Numbered from the stretch's first letter, positions 32,800-41,248 are shown. The stretch is 64,000 bases of DNA from Candidatus Nanosynbacter sp. TM7-076 (GCF_022828325.1 NZ_JAJQJS010000003.1:1-64000), one strand, 5' to 3'. Notes: a model not told the origin generated them from the letters alone. Numbers and translations: made by a program.

Positions 32800-33339
32800 T
32801 TACTTACCTGTCTTTCCTGCTTTACGCAAAATCTGCTCGTCGACGTACTTGATACCCTTGCCCTTGTATGGTTCAGGCTTCTTCAATGCGCGAATTTCCG
32901 CTGCAACTTGGCCGACTTGTTGTTTATTGATACCGCTAACAACGATAATCATTTTTTCATTGGTAACAGTTACACCTTCTGGGGCTTTGTATTTGACTGG
33001 ATGTGAAAATCCAAGTGCCATTTCTAGCTCGTTGTTGCTTGAGCTAACACGGAAACCGACACCGTTAACCTCTAGGCGTTTTTCATAACCTTTGGTTACA
33101 CCGATTACCATGTTGTTAATTAGCGCACGCATCAGACCATGCTGACTACGGGCTACTTTGGACTCGTCCTTAGGATGTACCGTGACTTGTCCGTCTTCGA
33201 CTTTCACCTCAACTGCTGGTGTGATGAATTGCTTCAATTCACCCTTTGGTCCTTTAACGACCACATCACCAGAGTCAACCGTGATTGTCACACCGGCCGG
33301 AATAATCACCGGCAGTTTTCCGATTCGACTCAGACTCAT
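32800..33339 (-). CDS. rplF: Ribosomal protein L6
   Basis: 179 residues with two L6 repeats, near the sarcin-ricin loop. SRIGKLPVIIPAGVTITVD opens, and the C-terminal signature is KPEPYKGKGIKY. AAAGGTGAG precedes the ATG. In other bacteria rpsH is directly upstream; here 6.6 kb of other genes intervene and rplF has its own promoter, so rplF-rplR-rpsE-rplO is a separate transcription unit. Confidence 0.98.
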   Translation of the reverse strand: MSLSRIGKLPVIIPAGVTITVDSGDVVVKGPKGELKQFITPAVEVKVEDGQVTVHPKDESKVARSQHGLMRALINNMVIGVTKGYEKRLEVNGVGFRVSSSNNELEMALGFSHPVKYKAPEGVTVTNEKMIIVVSGINKQQVGQVAAEIRALKKPEPYKGKGIKYVDEQILRKAGKTGK

Positions 33340-33375
33340 TACTCACCTTTCGTGTGATTTGATATTAACTTCAGT

Positions 33376-33405
33376 ATTTTAACACAGACTAGGGGTAAAA
33401 AGCAA
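33376..33405 (-). promoter_or_regulatory. Promoter of rplF-rplR-rpsE-rplO
   Basis: Minus strand TTGCTT (33400-33405), an 18-base spacer, and TAAAAT (33376-33381) with an extended TGT. It shows that the second half of the spc operon is transcribed on its own. Confidence 0.65.
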
Positions 33406-33415
33406 GGTTTTCAAA

Positions 33416-34360
33416 CTACGAATTAACCTCATATATATCCAACTCGATTGAATTGATCATTTGCCTTATTCGAGCACTATCCGCCATTTTTAGCCAACCT
33501 TTGCCGCCAATAATACACCCTCCAAGGATCGCATTTAGCGTACTCCTGTTTAATATAACCTGTTTATGATTGTCCGAACATCGAACAAGAGCTTTTTGTA
33601 AATTATCGCAAAAGACAGACGACGATAAAATTTTTATATACTCTAAGAAATCACAACTCAATTGATTAATTATTTTGTCATCTTTCTTCAATAGTCCAAG
33701 AAATATTCTGTATCCAACCGAAATTGACGCCTCCGACCACTGATCGCCACGATCATACACCGTATATTTTTCTCGCACGACCGTCAAGAAATTGAGAGCC
33801 ACAATCTGCATAACAATTGCCGCCAGAGCTTGATCAACCGGCGTCTGTATGTGACTTTCATCAATTGAATACTCCAGAACGCATTCACGAAAAAGATCGT
33901 CAGACTCTTTACTGTATTTTATATACGAAGTACGAAAAAGCGTATTAACAGAGCTCTCGTCGTGAGCTTTACGATACGCCATATCAATTTGCTTACGCCA
34001 CGGAGAAATCTGAACTTCGCGTAGCTTTTTACTCAGTTCACTTCGGTCGACTTCTACTATATTTCGATTCATTTCTATTCCACACTCGCCAGCAGCCCTC
34101 AAAATATCATCTTCTGGAATGACTAATTTATCAAACTCTCGCAATGCCTCGTCATATGTCTTTTTCGCTTCCGGACTATATAATTCAGCATCCATAAAAC
34201 AAGTGTCGCCATATGTTTTTGCAGACAGTATGATATCGCTCAGAACAAAAAACTCATTGTCTTGAAGACACTTCAAAACGTACTGAGCTAATAAATGTTC
34301 ATAAATATGAGCGATTAGCCCGTCATTATCGACTGTTTTGTATATGGATGAAATTATCAT
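33416..34360 (-). CDS. Divergent M16 (inverzincin)-like protein, unknown function
   Basis: 314 residues. The N-terminus has GLIAHIYEHLLA, which contains HxxEH (H18, E21, H22), the inverted zinc motif of M16 peptidases, at the expected place near the start. A third ligand would be expected about 70-77 residues later; ECGIEMNRN (E92 or E96) fits. Beyond this the similarity fades, and the protein is shorter than normal M16 enzymes, so it may be a single half-enzyme or a degenerate relative. There is no signal peptide. A TATAAT box lies about 16 bases before the ATG. It is part of the accessory block between rplF and rpsH. The M16 assignment rests on the motif only. Confidence 0.5.
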   Translation of the reverse strand: MIISSIYKTVDNDGLIAHIYEHLLAQYVLKCLQDNEFFVLSDIILSAKTYGDTCFMDAELYSPEAKKTYDEALREFDKLVIPEDDILRAAGECGIEMNRNIVEVDRSELSKKLREVQISPWRKQIDMAYRKAHDESSVNTLFRTSYIKYSKESDDLFRECVLEYSIDESHIQTPVDQALAAIVMQIVALNFLTVVREKYTVYDRGDQWSEASISVGYRIFLGLLKKDDKIINQLSCDFLEYIKILSSSVFCDNLQKALVRCSDNHKQVILNRSTLNAILGGCIIGGKGWLKMADSARIRQMINSIELDIYEVNS

Positions 34361-34424
34361 TGCTTGGTTCGATGATATTATAATGTTGTCAAATTAGCAA
34401 TTTTTCGATATTTATGATAATTGA

Positions 34425-34430
34425 TATAAT
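34425..34430 (+). promoter_or_regulatory. Extended -10 box; leaderless start of the NTP pyrophosphatase gene
   Basis: TGA-TATAAT with the hexamer at 34425-34430. The ATG at 34439 follows 8 bases later, at about +2, with no Shine-Dalgarno site. Confidence 0.65.
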
Positions 34431-34438
34431 CATACTCA

Positions 34439-35086
34439 ATGACAGCAACTATACTTTTCGCCACCAAAAACCCAGGCAAGCACGCAGAATTCGTTGCCGC
34501 GTTTCATAAATTCTCTCCGCAGACGTCAATTATTTCGTTGGCAGATTTGGATTATCAAATACCCGACTGCATAGAAACGGGCGCAACATTTGAACAAAAC
34601 GCCCTATTGAAGGCGCGACACGCAAGGAATCATTTACATGGAAATGATAAAAACCTGATAATTATCGCTGATGATTCTGGCATGGAAATTGACGCCTTAA
34701 ATGGTGAGCCTGGCGTATTTACAAGACGTTGGAATGGCCATGAGATGAGTGATCAAGAGATCGTAGATTACTGCCTAAAGAAACTTGAAGGTAAAACAAA
34801 TAGGCGAGCCCAATACACAACATGTCTTGTAATAAATTTTCCTGATGGTCGTGAGGAGGTAATTTTTGGAAAAAATTCTGGCGTCATCTTAACTGAGTCA
34901 CGCGAGGAATCACGGCTCAAAGGAATGCCGTTTCGGGAATTATTTTTTGTGACCGAACTTAATATGATGTTTCACGAAGTGCGCGAACTGCCGAAATTGA
35001 AGCGCAATGGATATTCACTCGGGCATGAAGTTGCGGTCGAAAAATGTGCTAGTGTGGTACGGGAAAATTTATTTGACTCTGTATAG
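34439..35086 (+). CDS. RdgB/HAM1-family non-canonical purine NTP pyrophosphatase
   Basis: 215 residues. Removes dITP, XTP and similar nucleotides, keeping them out of DNA. ILFATKNPGKHAEF (like the family's ATxNxxKxxE) opens the protein, ETGATFEQNALLKA and IIADDSGMEIDALNGEPGVFTRRW are the next signatures. The C-terminal FREL/FF region departs from the usual F-G-YDP motif, so this is a divergent member. The 3' end overlaps that of the convergent NUDIX gene by 38 bases. The promoter makes it leaderless. The two NUDIX genes nearby have related nucleotide clean-up or hydrolase roles. Confidence 0.88.
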   Translation: MTATILFATKNPGKHAEFVAAFHKFSPQTSIISLADLDYQIPDCIETGATFEQNALLKARHARNHLHGNDKNLIIIADDSGMEIDALNGEPGVFTRRWNGHEMSDQEIVDYCLKKLEGKTNRRAQYTTCLVINFPDGREEVIFGKNSGVILTESREESRLKGMPFRELFFVTELNMMFHEVRELPKLKRNGYSLGHEVAVEKCASVVRENLFDSV

Positions 35087-35588
35087 CGGCTTTCAACTCC
35101 GCGCTCTCACTTGCCCATGGAATGTGTTGTGTGAGTTCATCAACTGTCACAAATTTAGCATACCGTATCTGCTCTTCCCATATTTGTTCTTCGTCCTCGT
35201 TCTGTTGATGTAAGATATACTCATCGGCATTCTTATTAAGTTTCAGACTAACCCTAAGCTGTAAGTACTCGTCATCATTTTTTAATCTATCTGTTTCCAA
35301 GATATCGTAATAGCCAAAGAACTTATACTGACTAGACACACTGTCTGTATTAATTCCCGTCTCTTCAGCCACTTCACGTACAATGGTCTGCAAGTAAGTC
35401 TCGTTCTTATTTGGTTTTCCACCGGGCAGCTGCCACTTTCGACCATCTTTAGAGACGATAGCTATTTTATTATCGTGAGTAAAAAGCCAAGCATACACCT
35501 GATTTACTGGAAGAGCCTGATCTTCTGGGTGAATTTCTTTACCGTCCTTCCAGGTGCGTGCTTTGATAGTTTTTCTTATGGTATCCAT
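35049..35588 (-). CDS. NUDIX hydrolase
   Basis: 179 residues from the ATG at 35588 (MDTIRKTIKARTW), chosen because AGGAG lies 6 bases upstream; the frame is open further up but without a ribosome site. The NUDIX box GGKPNKNETYLQTIVREVAEETG (about residues 57-79) fits GX5EX7REUXEEXGU exactly. The extra N-terminal region and the acidic insertion NEDEEQIWEEQ do not reveal the substrate. The 3' end overlaps the RdgB-like gene on the other strand. Confidence 0.88.
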   Translation of the reverse strand: MDTIRKTIKARTWKDGKEIHPEDQALPVNQVYAWLFTHDNKIAIVSKDGRKWQLPGGKPNKNETYLQTIVREVAEETGINTDSVSSQYKFFGYYDILETDRLKNDDEYLQLRVSLKLNKNADEYILHQQNEDEEQIWEEQIRYAKFVTVDELTQHIPWASESAELKAAIQSQINFPVPH

Positions 35589-35756
35589 GATATCTCCTAA
35601 ATTTATTGCCTGGGCTAGCCAGCCTAATCTATTATATTTTATATCCCCGGGTGTCAGAAAGTGTCCTGCGTTTTCTTTTATAGCACAGAGCGACATGAGA
35701 GCATCTTCAGTGCTGTCTGCCGTATGGAAAGCATAGAAATATTTCTCTCGAGAGTA

Positions 35757-36194
35757 CTATCGGTCAATTTGATATATCTTTGAAAGATTGCCAATCAGCG
35801 TAGAGTCCAGCTTTTCTTGCTTGATTTCATGAATATCGAAATAGTTAAAATTTGAAACTTCATCTGTTTTACGAGGTGTCGTTAATAGAGTAACTTTGTA
35901 GGCAATAATCAAAACGGGGTCGTCGAACTTTGTATTCCAAGTTGGAATAATCAAGGGATTTTCTGCAGCGACTTCGATATCTGTCTCTAGCTCTTCCAGA
36001 AACTCTCGTTTCAACGCTTCTGTAATATCCTCACCATGTTCCAGCCCACCACCAGGAAGGTCCCATGAGTCACTTCTCTCTTGAACGAACAGCAGTCTAC
36101 CTAATTCATCACGCACTAATCCCTTTACTGCTACTCGGTATGCCGACTTTATGTCTTTTAGCGTTCCAGCTCCCATATGATAAAAGTTTATCAT
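35757..36194 (-). CDS. NUDIX hydrolase
   Basis: 145 residues. The NUDIX box is GGGLEHGEDITEALKREFLEELE (about residues 48-70), all catalytic positions kept; SDSWDLPGGG precedes it. It resembles the ADP-ribose/MutT-type small NUDIX enzymes, but the substrate is unknown. Start is the ATG at 36194 or the ATG at codon 7 (36176). The gene begins exactly at the outer edge of the first copy of the rpsH-end repeat, so it was probably the original downstream neighbour of rpsH. Confidence 0.85.
   Translation of the reverse strand: MINFYHMGAGTLKDIKSAYRVAVKGLVRDELGRLLFVQERSDSWDLPGGGLEHGEDITEALKREFLEELETDIEVAAENPLIIPTWNTKFDDPVLIIAYKVTLLTTPRKTDEVSNFNYFDIHEIKQEKLDSTLIGNLSKIYQIDR
36178..36193. promoter_or_regulatory. 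Inverted repeat at the start of the NUDIX gene
   Basis: TGATAAA-AG-TTTATCA, a perfect 7+7 palindrome directly upstream of the ATG at codon 7. It could be an operator or a small hairpin. Confidence 0.35.
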
Positions 36195-36200
36195 AAAAAA

Positions 36201-36264
36201 TAAACACCCTGCAATGAGGACGTTTATTTGATTTGCGTGAGGCTTAGTAAACCTTCAACAACAA
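36201..36264. repeat. Direct repeat copy A: duplicated 3' end of rpsH with its terminator
   Basis: 64 bases that match 39930-39993 at 62 positions (differences at 36206 and 36239). It contains the last codons of rpsH (reading LLLKVY-stop on the minus strand) and the hairpin AAATAAAC...GTTTATTT. There is no rpsH body attached to this copy. It marks one end of the inserted segment. Confidence 0.93.
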
Positions 36265-36326
36265 AATAATATAATCAATCTTTTTGAACAACTCGTCATG
36301 TATTAATGTTTCATTAAAATTTTTTA

Positions 36327-37067
36327 TTAACGATATGCTATCTCCTTCTCTTTGCCATAATTTTGCTTTAAAGCTGTCAAATACTTTTCAAAATATTCAT
36401 ATTTATGTTTAGAATTATACTGCATTATAAATCTCGGATGTTCCAAAGGTATGATTTCGTCAAAAAAATTATATTTTTTGTTTATTTTAGATAAAAATGT
36501 ATAATTATCTCCACTTCCTATGCAATAACACACAGAAGTATCGATTCCAAAATCAATTTGCGCCTGTATTGAACTAACGATCAAAGAATACAATGTTTCT
36601 TGCAATTTTTTACTATCATAATAATTACAGTTAACCTCATTTCCCTTTGAATTGGTTCTAGCTATACCAACAGGACAGACAAAATTCATATAAAAATCCG
36701 AATAAAACTTTTTGCATCCACCATATTTTTCAATTACATCATATAAAAAACCTGAAGATGATTTGTTAATATAAAACTTATCAATCAAAATACCAGTTTC
36801 TTTTTGAAGATGTTCCGCATCCTCAAATGGCACTCCTGTAACAGCTGTTCCTCGACGTGCTGGTGAACTTCCTAATATTATACGACGTTTATTACAATCA
36901 TTGTAAAACCTTTTGTAGAACGTTGTTGAAATTTCATTTACTATTTCTTTTTGACTTCCATTAAACGGATTTATAATTTTAAAATCATCCGGTAATTCCA
37001 TTGATATTTTAGATAATTTTTTATTAAATTCTATTACTTTCTGGCCGAATGTTTTCTGTTCAATCAT
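36327..37067 (-). CDS. SMUG2-like uracil-DNA glycosylase family protein (DUF4918-like)
   Basis: 246 residues. ILGSSPARRGTAVTGVPFEDAEHL (about residues 62-85) resembles the glycosylase motif of the SMUG2/DUF4918 branch of the uracil-DNA glycosylase superfamily, which removes damaged bases from DNA. FYMNFVCPVGI and the late LEHPRFIMQY, where the second conserved motif (H-P-S/R) is expected, support it. It is visibly AT-rich with Lys/Asn/Ile-rich codon use, and AAGGATG precedes the ATG, unlike the leaderless genes around it. Both suggest import from a low-GC bacterium. It is the last gene before repeat copy A. Confidence 0.65.
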   Translation of the reverse strand: MIEQKTFGQKVIEFNKKLSKISMELPDDFKIINPFNGSQKEIVNEISTTFYKRFYNDCNKRRIILGSSPARRGTAVTGVPFEDAEHLQKETGILIDKFYINKSSSGFLYDVIEKYGGCKKFYSDFYMNFVCPVGIARTNSKGNEVNCNYYDSKKLQETLYSLIVSSIQAQIDFGIDTSVCYCIGSGDNYTFLSKINKKYNFFDEIIPLEHPRFIMQYNSKHKYEYFEKYLTALKQNYGKEKEIAYR

Positions 37068-37183
37068 TTAGTACATCCTTCAAAATTTAACATCATTTTT
37101 TTGCCTTAGCTGATAAAAAAGTTCTACATTTGTAGGAAAAAATCTAATATCTTCAAAACAATTATATAATTTAAAGACATAAA

Positions 37184-37204
37184 ATAAGAGCCTTTCGGTT
37201 CTCA
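37184..37204 (-). terminator. Terminator after the AT-rich hydrolase gene
   Basis: The minus strand reads AGAACC-GAAA-GGCTCT followed by TATTTTATG, a GNRA-looped stem with one mismatch and a T-rich tail. Confidence 0.6.
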
Positions 37205-37253
37205 TCGTATTTACTCTTCAAACTGCTCGTGTTTGCTAAAATTTTCCGAACAG

Positions 37254-37991
37254 TTATTTTATCAGTTTCTTAACTTTTTCTGCATATTCATTTGGATGAT
37301 TAATACTTAAGTCTCCATGATAATAACCACTTAATATTTCTAATTCACTATTAATTAATTCATCGTGTATTATTTTTGCAGATTTAATCATAATTGGTCT
37401 TTCTTTACTTCCTACCATCACTATTGATTTTGATTTGTTAGTTTTTACATTCTTAAGATGATAGTTGGAATTAGCTTTTAAAAATGAAATCATATTATCT
37501 TTTGTTATATTAGAACTATCAATATAATACTTATCAAATAATTCTTCTTTTATTTTTAAACTTTTAAATTGAAGTTTAGAAAACCACTTTTTATTTATAA
37601 GCCCATAAGACATATTAATTGATGATTCTATAAGCTTATTTGTCATTTTCATTGGGCACGCTAAAGCACTTTCAATTATTGTATATTCACATATATTGTC
37701 TCTTTTTGACAATATATCTAATAAAATTTGTGCTCCTAATGAAAGTCCTCCTATAAGTTTAACATTTCCGTTATAATTATTATCAATATATTCAATTATT
37801 TCATTTGCATTACTTTCAATAGAAGTAAAATCTCTATCACTTCCTGAATGACCATCTAATATTGGTAATATTACATGATAATTACTTTTTAATATTTCTG
37901 ACACTTCTTTATAATTCCACCATGATAATCCACCACCATGTAATAACATAATAATATCTTTATTAGATTTTCCATATTCTTTAACTATCAT
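37254..37991 (-). CDS. Alpha/beta hydrolase, AT-rich, probably acquired
   Basis: 245 residues. IIMLLHGGGLSWWNY supplies the oxyanion HGGG motif, and LIGGLSLGAQILLDIL the nucleophile elbow (GLSLG, Ser). ILPILDGHSGSDR is also typical of the lipase/esterase group; the catalytic His is likely in GYYHGDLSINHP. Codon use is very AT-rich with many Asn/Ile/Lys, and AAGGGG lies 7 bases before the ATG. Together these suggest a Firmicutes-type donor. It lies between a regulator remnant and the SMUG2-like gene in the same direction. Confidence 0.83.
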   Translation of the reverse strand: MIVKEYGKSNKDIIMLLHGGGLSWWNYKEVSEILKSNYHVILPILDGHSGSDRDFTSIESNANEIIEYIDNNYNGNVKLIGGLSLGAQILLDILSKRDNICEYTIIESALACPMKMTNKLIESSINMSYGLINKKWFSKLQFKSLKIKEELFDKYYIDSSNITKDNMISFLKANSNYHLKNVKTNKSKSIVMVGSKERPIMIKSAKIIHDELINSELEILSGYYHGDLSINHPNEYAEKVKKLIK

Positions 37992-38011
37992 AAAATTACC
38001 CCTTAGTTAAA

Positions 38012-38280
38012 TTATAATATACAAAAAGCAGTAGAATTGGTATCATCACATCCAAACAAAGCATATTTTGGTGAATATTTGCCACCTTTGTACTTGCCTG
38101 ATGACTGAATTTTATTACAAGATACTATAACATTTTCAATTGGAGATATTATTGTAGTCCTTTTATCCCTTCTTGCTTCTCCTAAGCATTCAAATGTTGA
38201 ATCACCAGCTAGATCGTCTAAACTTACATTTAAAATATTTTAGCTAATTCTCTACAGAGCCACTCCATCAAGTCTTTTTT
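38012..38280 (-). pseudogene. Remnant of a protein with an XRE-like stretch, frameshifted
   Basis: Directly after the ABC-F stop, one frame reads KDLMEWLCRELAKIF then TAA (38230-38232). The next frame continues NVSLDDLAGDSTFE... to TDDTNSTAFCIL and stops at 38012. Removing two bases at about 38233-38236 joins them as ELAKILNVSLDDLAG, which resembles the recognition-helix region of XRE regulators. The front of the gene is missing. It is a decayed gene of the acquired segment; the regulator call is tentative. Confidence 0.35.
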
Positions 38281-39888
38281 ATATTTTAATTTTCTCCGTT
38301 ATCTCTATATTTTCGATAAAATCTTGATCATGAGACACTATCACAACACCTCCTTTATACTGACCTAATGCTAATTCCAAAGCTTCAATCGTAGGAATAT
38401 CAAGGTTATTCGTCGGCTCATCCAGGATGATAAGATCAGGAGAGTTCGTTGACATAGCAGCAAGCAAAACTTTAGCCCGTTCGCCACCGCTGAGATCTAT
38501 TGCTTTTGTCGAAGAGATTGTTCGTTTATCCAGACCAAAACGAATTAATATATTGATCGCGTCGTGTAATTCAAGTTTTGGCGATAAATACCGCAAATTG
38601 TCCAAAGGCGAGTTGTCTTTGAGTGGCAATGACTGCGACTGATTCATATATATTATTTTTGCATTTTCGCTTTTTTTATTTCTCCGCGATGATACTCGGG
38701 TGTATTATTTCCCATAATAAAGTTGAGGAGCGAAGATTTTCCCGAGCCATTCTCTCCTTGAATCAATATTTTATCACCAGGACGTACATTAAAAGTAACG
38801 GGTCCTATCATCTTCTCTCCATCATGTGAAATACTTAGCGATTGCACAGAAATAAGGCTATGTTTCTTAGACGATACTTCATCAAAAACAAACTTAATAG
38901 CAATTTCATCCTCCACTCTTTCAGGTTCATCCAATTGTCGCAGGCGAGACTCCACGCCTCCAGCCGCCCCTGCAATATTTGAAGATGCGCGCTCTTTGCG
39001 AAAATTATCGTTTAACTTATCACTATCCGATTTTTTGTGGCTAGCTTTGGCCGAATTCACACGAATTCTCGCATCCCGCGCAACACGATATAGTCGCTTT
39101 TTCTCCTTTTCATATTGCTCATAGCGGTCGGTCATTGCTTGACGAGCTTCACGTCTTGCTTCAATATATTCATCATAACCAAGATTATACTTATTCACAC
39201 CCTTGCCGCCAGTCAATTCTATGATCCGTTCTGCAGTGTTACGTAAGAAATACCGATCATGCGACACGATCAAAAATGAAGCTGGCGAATTGTCGATAAA
39301 ATCTTCAAGCAAAATTACTCCGCTGTCATCAAGATTATTAGTTGGCTCATCAAGCAAAATTAGATCATAACGAGACGCAAAAACTGCCGCCAAAGCTATC
39401 CGTGTGCGTTGTCCCCCAGAAAATGTATTCAGACGTCTATCCGGATCAATGTCACCCAGAGTCGCTCGTGATAAAGCCTTTTTAATCGTCGTGTCAAAAT
39501 TTGCTACTTCGAATTTTTCATACCTCTCCAGAGCTTCACTATAAGCTAATAGCGTCTTTTCACTAGCCTCTTGAGTTAACCTCTCACACTGATAATCAAA
39601 TTCTTCTCTAGCCGACTTAACACCAGTCACTTCTTCTATAAAATCATAAACTGTCTTATCGAGCCATTTATTCAAGTTTTGTGGTAAAATACCTATCTCT
39701 TCACCACTCGAAATAATATCACCTGATGTATGCTGGATATCTCCGTTTATTATTTTTAATAAAGTAGTTTTTCCAGCACCATTTGGACCAACTAGTCCAA
39801 TCTTATCTCCAGCGTTGATAGCAAAGCTTACATCGCTAAACAATTCTCGATTATTAGTTTCATAAGACACATTTTTAAGATCAATCAC
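38279..39888 (-). pseudogene. ABC-F ATPase gene with a single-base frameshift
   Basis: Frame one (39888-38653, 411 residues) has the first ATPase domain: GLVGPNGAGKTTLL (Walker A), LNTFSGGQRTRIALAA (signature) and LILLDEPTNNLDD (Walker B). The linker and second Walker A (IQGENGSGKSSLL) follow, ending at TAA. Frame two (38647-38279) continues with LSGGERAKVLLAA and LIILDEPTNNLD. One base added to the A7 run (plus-strand T7, 38671-38677) restores a protein of about 530 residues. ABC-F proteins act on the ribosome; some protect it from antibiotics. The GTG start sits at +1 of its promoter (leaderless). Real mutation, slippage switching and sequencing error cannot be separated here. Confidence 0.85.
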
Positions 39889-39894
39889 ATCACT

Positions 39895-39900
39895 ATTATA
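39895..39900 (-). promoter_or_regulatory. -10 box; leaderless GTG start of the ABC-F gene
   Basis: TATAAT on the minus strand, 6 bases before the GTG at 39888. No Shine-Dalgarno site is present and the -35 box is weak. Confidence 0.55.
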
Positions 39901-39929
39901 CTATCTCTACGTAGATAGATATAAAAAAA

Positions 39930-39993
39930 TAAACGCCCTGCAATGAGGACGTTTATTTGATTTGCGTAAGGCTTAGTAAACCTTCAACAACAA
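39930..39993. repeat. Direct repeat copy B: genuine 3' end and terminator of rpsH
   Basis: Contains the last 7 codons of rpsH and the terminator hairpin AAATAAACG/CGTTTATTT, followed on the minus strand by TTTTTTTATATC. It matches copy A at 36201-36264 with two substitutions. Confidence 0.95.
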
Positions 39994-40374
39994 TTCGCCA
40001 CCAAGTTTAGCCTTAGCTGCTTCGGCGCCAGTCATGACACCTTTTGATGTTGAGATAAGTACTAAACCGCGGCCACTCTTTACCTTTGGAATCTCGCTAG
40101 CGCCGACGTAAACGCGACGACCAGGTTTTGAGATACGGGTAATTTCGTTAATAGTGCTGTTAGTTCCTTTTTCATTGATAGTAACTACCAACACGCCACG
40201 AGGTTTAGCATCTTCCAGTTTGACATCTGCCAAGTAGCCGTTTTTGACTAATTGTTCAGCGATGACTTTCTTCATCTTGCTGGACGGAACACGAACTTCC
40301 GTTTTGCCAACCAATTTCGCATTGCGGATGCGAGTCAGAAGGTCGGCGATTGGGTCTGTAGTTTGCATAGACAT
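39973..40374 (-). CDS. rpsH: Ribosomal protein S8
   Basis: 133 residues; binds the central domain of 16S rRNA. DPIADLLTRIRNAKLVGKTEVRVPSSKMKKVIAEQLVKNGYL opens, and VYVGASEIPKVKSGRGLVLISTSKGVMTGAEAA is the C-terminal signature. It is the last gene of the long rplC-to-rpsH unit, closed by a terminator. In other bacteria rplF follows directly. Its 3' end is the duplicated sequence that bounds the inserted element. Confidence 0.98.
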   Translation of the reverse strand: MSMQTTDPIADLLTRIRNAKLVGKTEVRVPSSKMKKVIAEQLVKNGYLADVKLEDAKPRGVLVVTINEKGTNSTINEITRISKPGRRVYVGASEIPKVKSGRGLVLISTSKGVMTGAEAAKAKLGGELLLKVY

Positions 40375-40394
40375 ATTCTAATCTCCTTTCCTTC

Positions 40395-40664
40395 TTACCA
40401 ACTACTCTTTGTTATGCCTGGGATTTCACCCTTGGCTGCTTTTTCGCGGAAATTGATACGGCTCAAGCCGAATTGACGCATGTAGCCGCGTGGGCGACCA
40501 GAGATGCTATCACGGTTCTTGTGCCTGGTTGGACTAGAATTGCGAGGCAACTTCTGCAAGCCATCGAGGTCGCCAAGCTCTTTCAACTCAGCACGCTTGG
40601 CTGCAAACTTGGCAATCATCTTCATACGCTTCTTATCACGAGCGACCATTGATTTCTTAGCCAT
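40395..40664 (-). CDS. rpsN: Ribosomal protein S14, zinc-free form
   Basis: 89 residues. [37 protein letters not shown] is the S14 signature. The long form without Cys-x-x-Cys, hence no zinc. It abuts rplE (shared base) and precedes rpsH. Confidence 0.97.
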   Translation of the reverse strand: MAKKSMVARDKKRMKMIAKFAAKRAELKELGDLDGLQKLPRNSSPTRHKNRDSISGRPRGYMRQFGLSRINFREKAAKGEIPGITKSSW

Positions 40665-41248
40665 TACTTGACGCCTCCTTTCTTCTCAAACGGCATGCCG
40701 AATTTTTCTAGCAACGCCTTAGAAGCTTCCTTGTTGCCGTTCTTGATAACAAATGTAACTTGCAAACCGTGCAAAACCTGAGTTTCCTCAAATGTTAATT
40801 CTGGAAAAATCGATTGCTCGGTGATGCCGAGATTGTAATTGCCACCTTTATCAAACTTCAAGCCAACGCCGTGGAAGTCACGAACGCGAGGCAAAGCAAC
40901 GTTAATCAAACGATCCATGAACTCGTACATACGAGCGCCGCGCAAAGTTACGCTAACACCAATTGGCGCGCCCATACCTTTACGAATACTAAATGTCGCG
41001 ATTGATTTTTTGGCTCGTCGAGCTACTGGTGCTTGACCGGTAATTTTCTCGACGGTGTTTTTGACAATTTCGAAATGACGCTTGTCATCTTTCTTTTTGC
41101 CGGTACCAACGCTCACGACGATCTTTTCCAAAGCTGGCACTTCATGCACGTTCTTTAGATTCAATTCGGCTTGTAGTTCCTTAAGGTAAGTTCCTTGATA
41201 CAAGGCTTTCAAGCGAGGAGCTGGCACGACAGTTTTCTTTTCTGCCAT
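40664..41248 (-). CDS. rplE: Ribosomal protein L5
   Basis: 194 residues; holds 5S rRNA and contacts P-site t[22 protein letters not shown] is the N-terminal motif, [28 protein letters not shown] the centre, and [20 protein letters not shown] the end. It overlaps rplX by one base. Confidence 0.98.
   Translation of the reverse strand: MAEKKTVVPAPRLKALYQGTYLKELQAELNLKNVHEVPALEKIVVSVGTGKKKDDKRHFEIVKNTVEKITGQAPVARRAKKSIATFSIRKGMGAPIGVSVTLRGARMYEFMDRLINVALPRVRDFHGVGLKFDKGGNYNLGITEQSIFPELTFEETQVLHGLQVTFVIKNGNKEASKALLEKFGMPFEKKGGVK

Larger units (their letters stand above)
36201..39993. mobile_element. Probable integrated element bounded by an rpsH 3'-end duplication
   Basis: 3.8 kb between and including two near-identical 64-base direct repeats. 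Repeat B is the real end of rpsH; repeat A is an orphan copy. This is what remains when an element carrying a copy of its target integrates at a gene's 3' end and leaves the gene intact. The interval carries AT-rich genes with strong Shine-Dalgarno sites (36327-37991), a broken regulator remnant and a frameshifted ABC-F gene. No integrase, transposase or relaxase is visible, so the element is either decayed, was moved in trans, or arose by homologous recombination. Confidence 0.65.

Noticed and set aside
38279-38647. Second half of the ABC-F protein as an independent 122-residue gene
   Set aside because: It begins mid-domain, has no ribosome site, and supplies exactly the signature and Walker B motifs missing from the first half.
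36201-39993. Insertion sequence as the cause of the direct repeats
   Set aside because: There are no transposase genes or terminal inverted repeats, and 64 bp is far longer than a target-site duplication.
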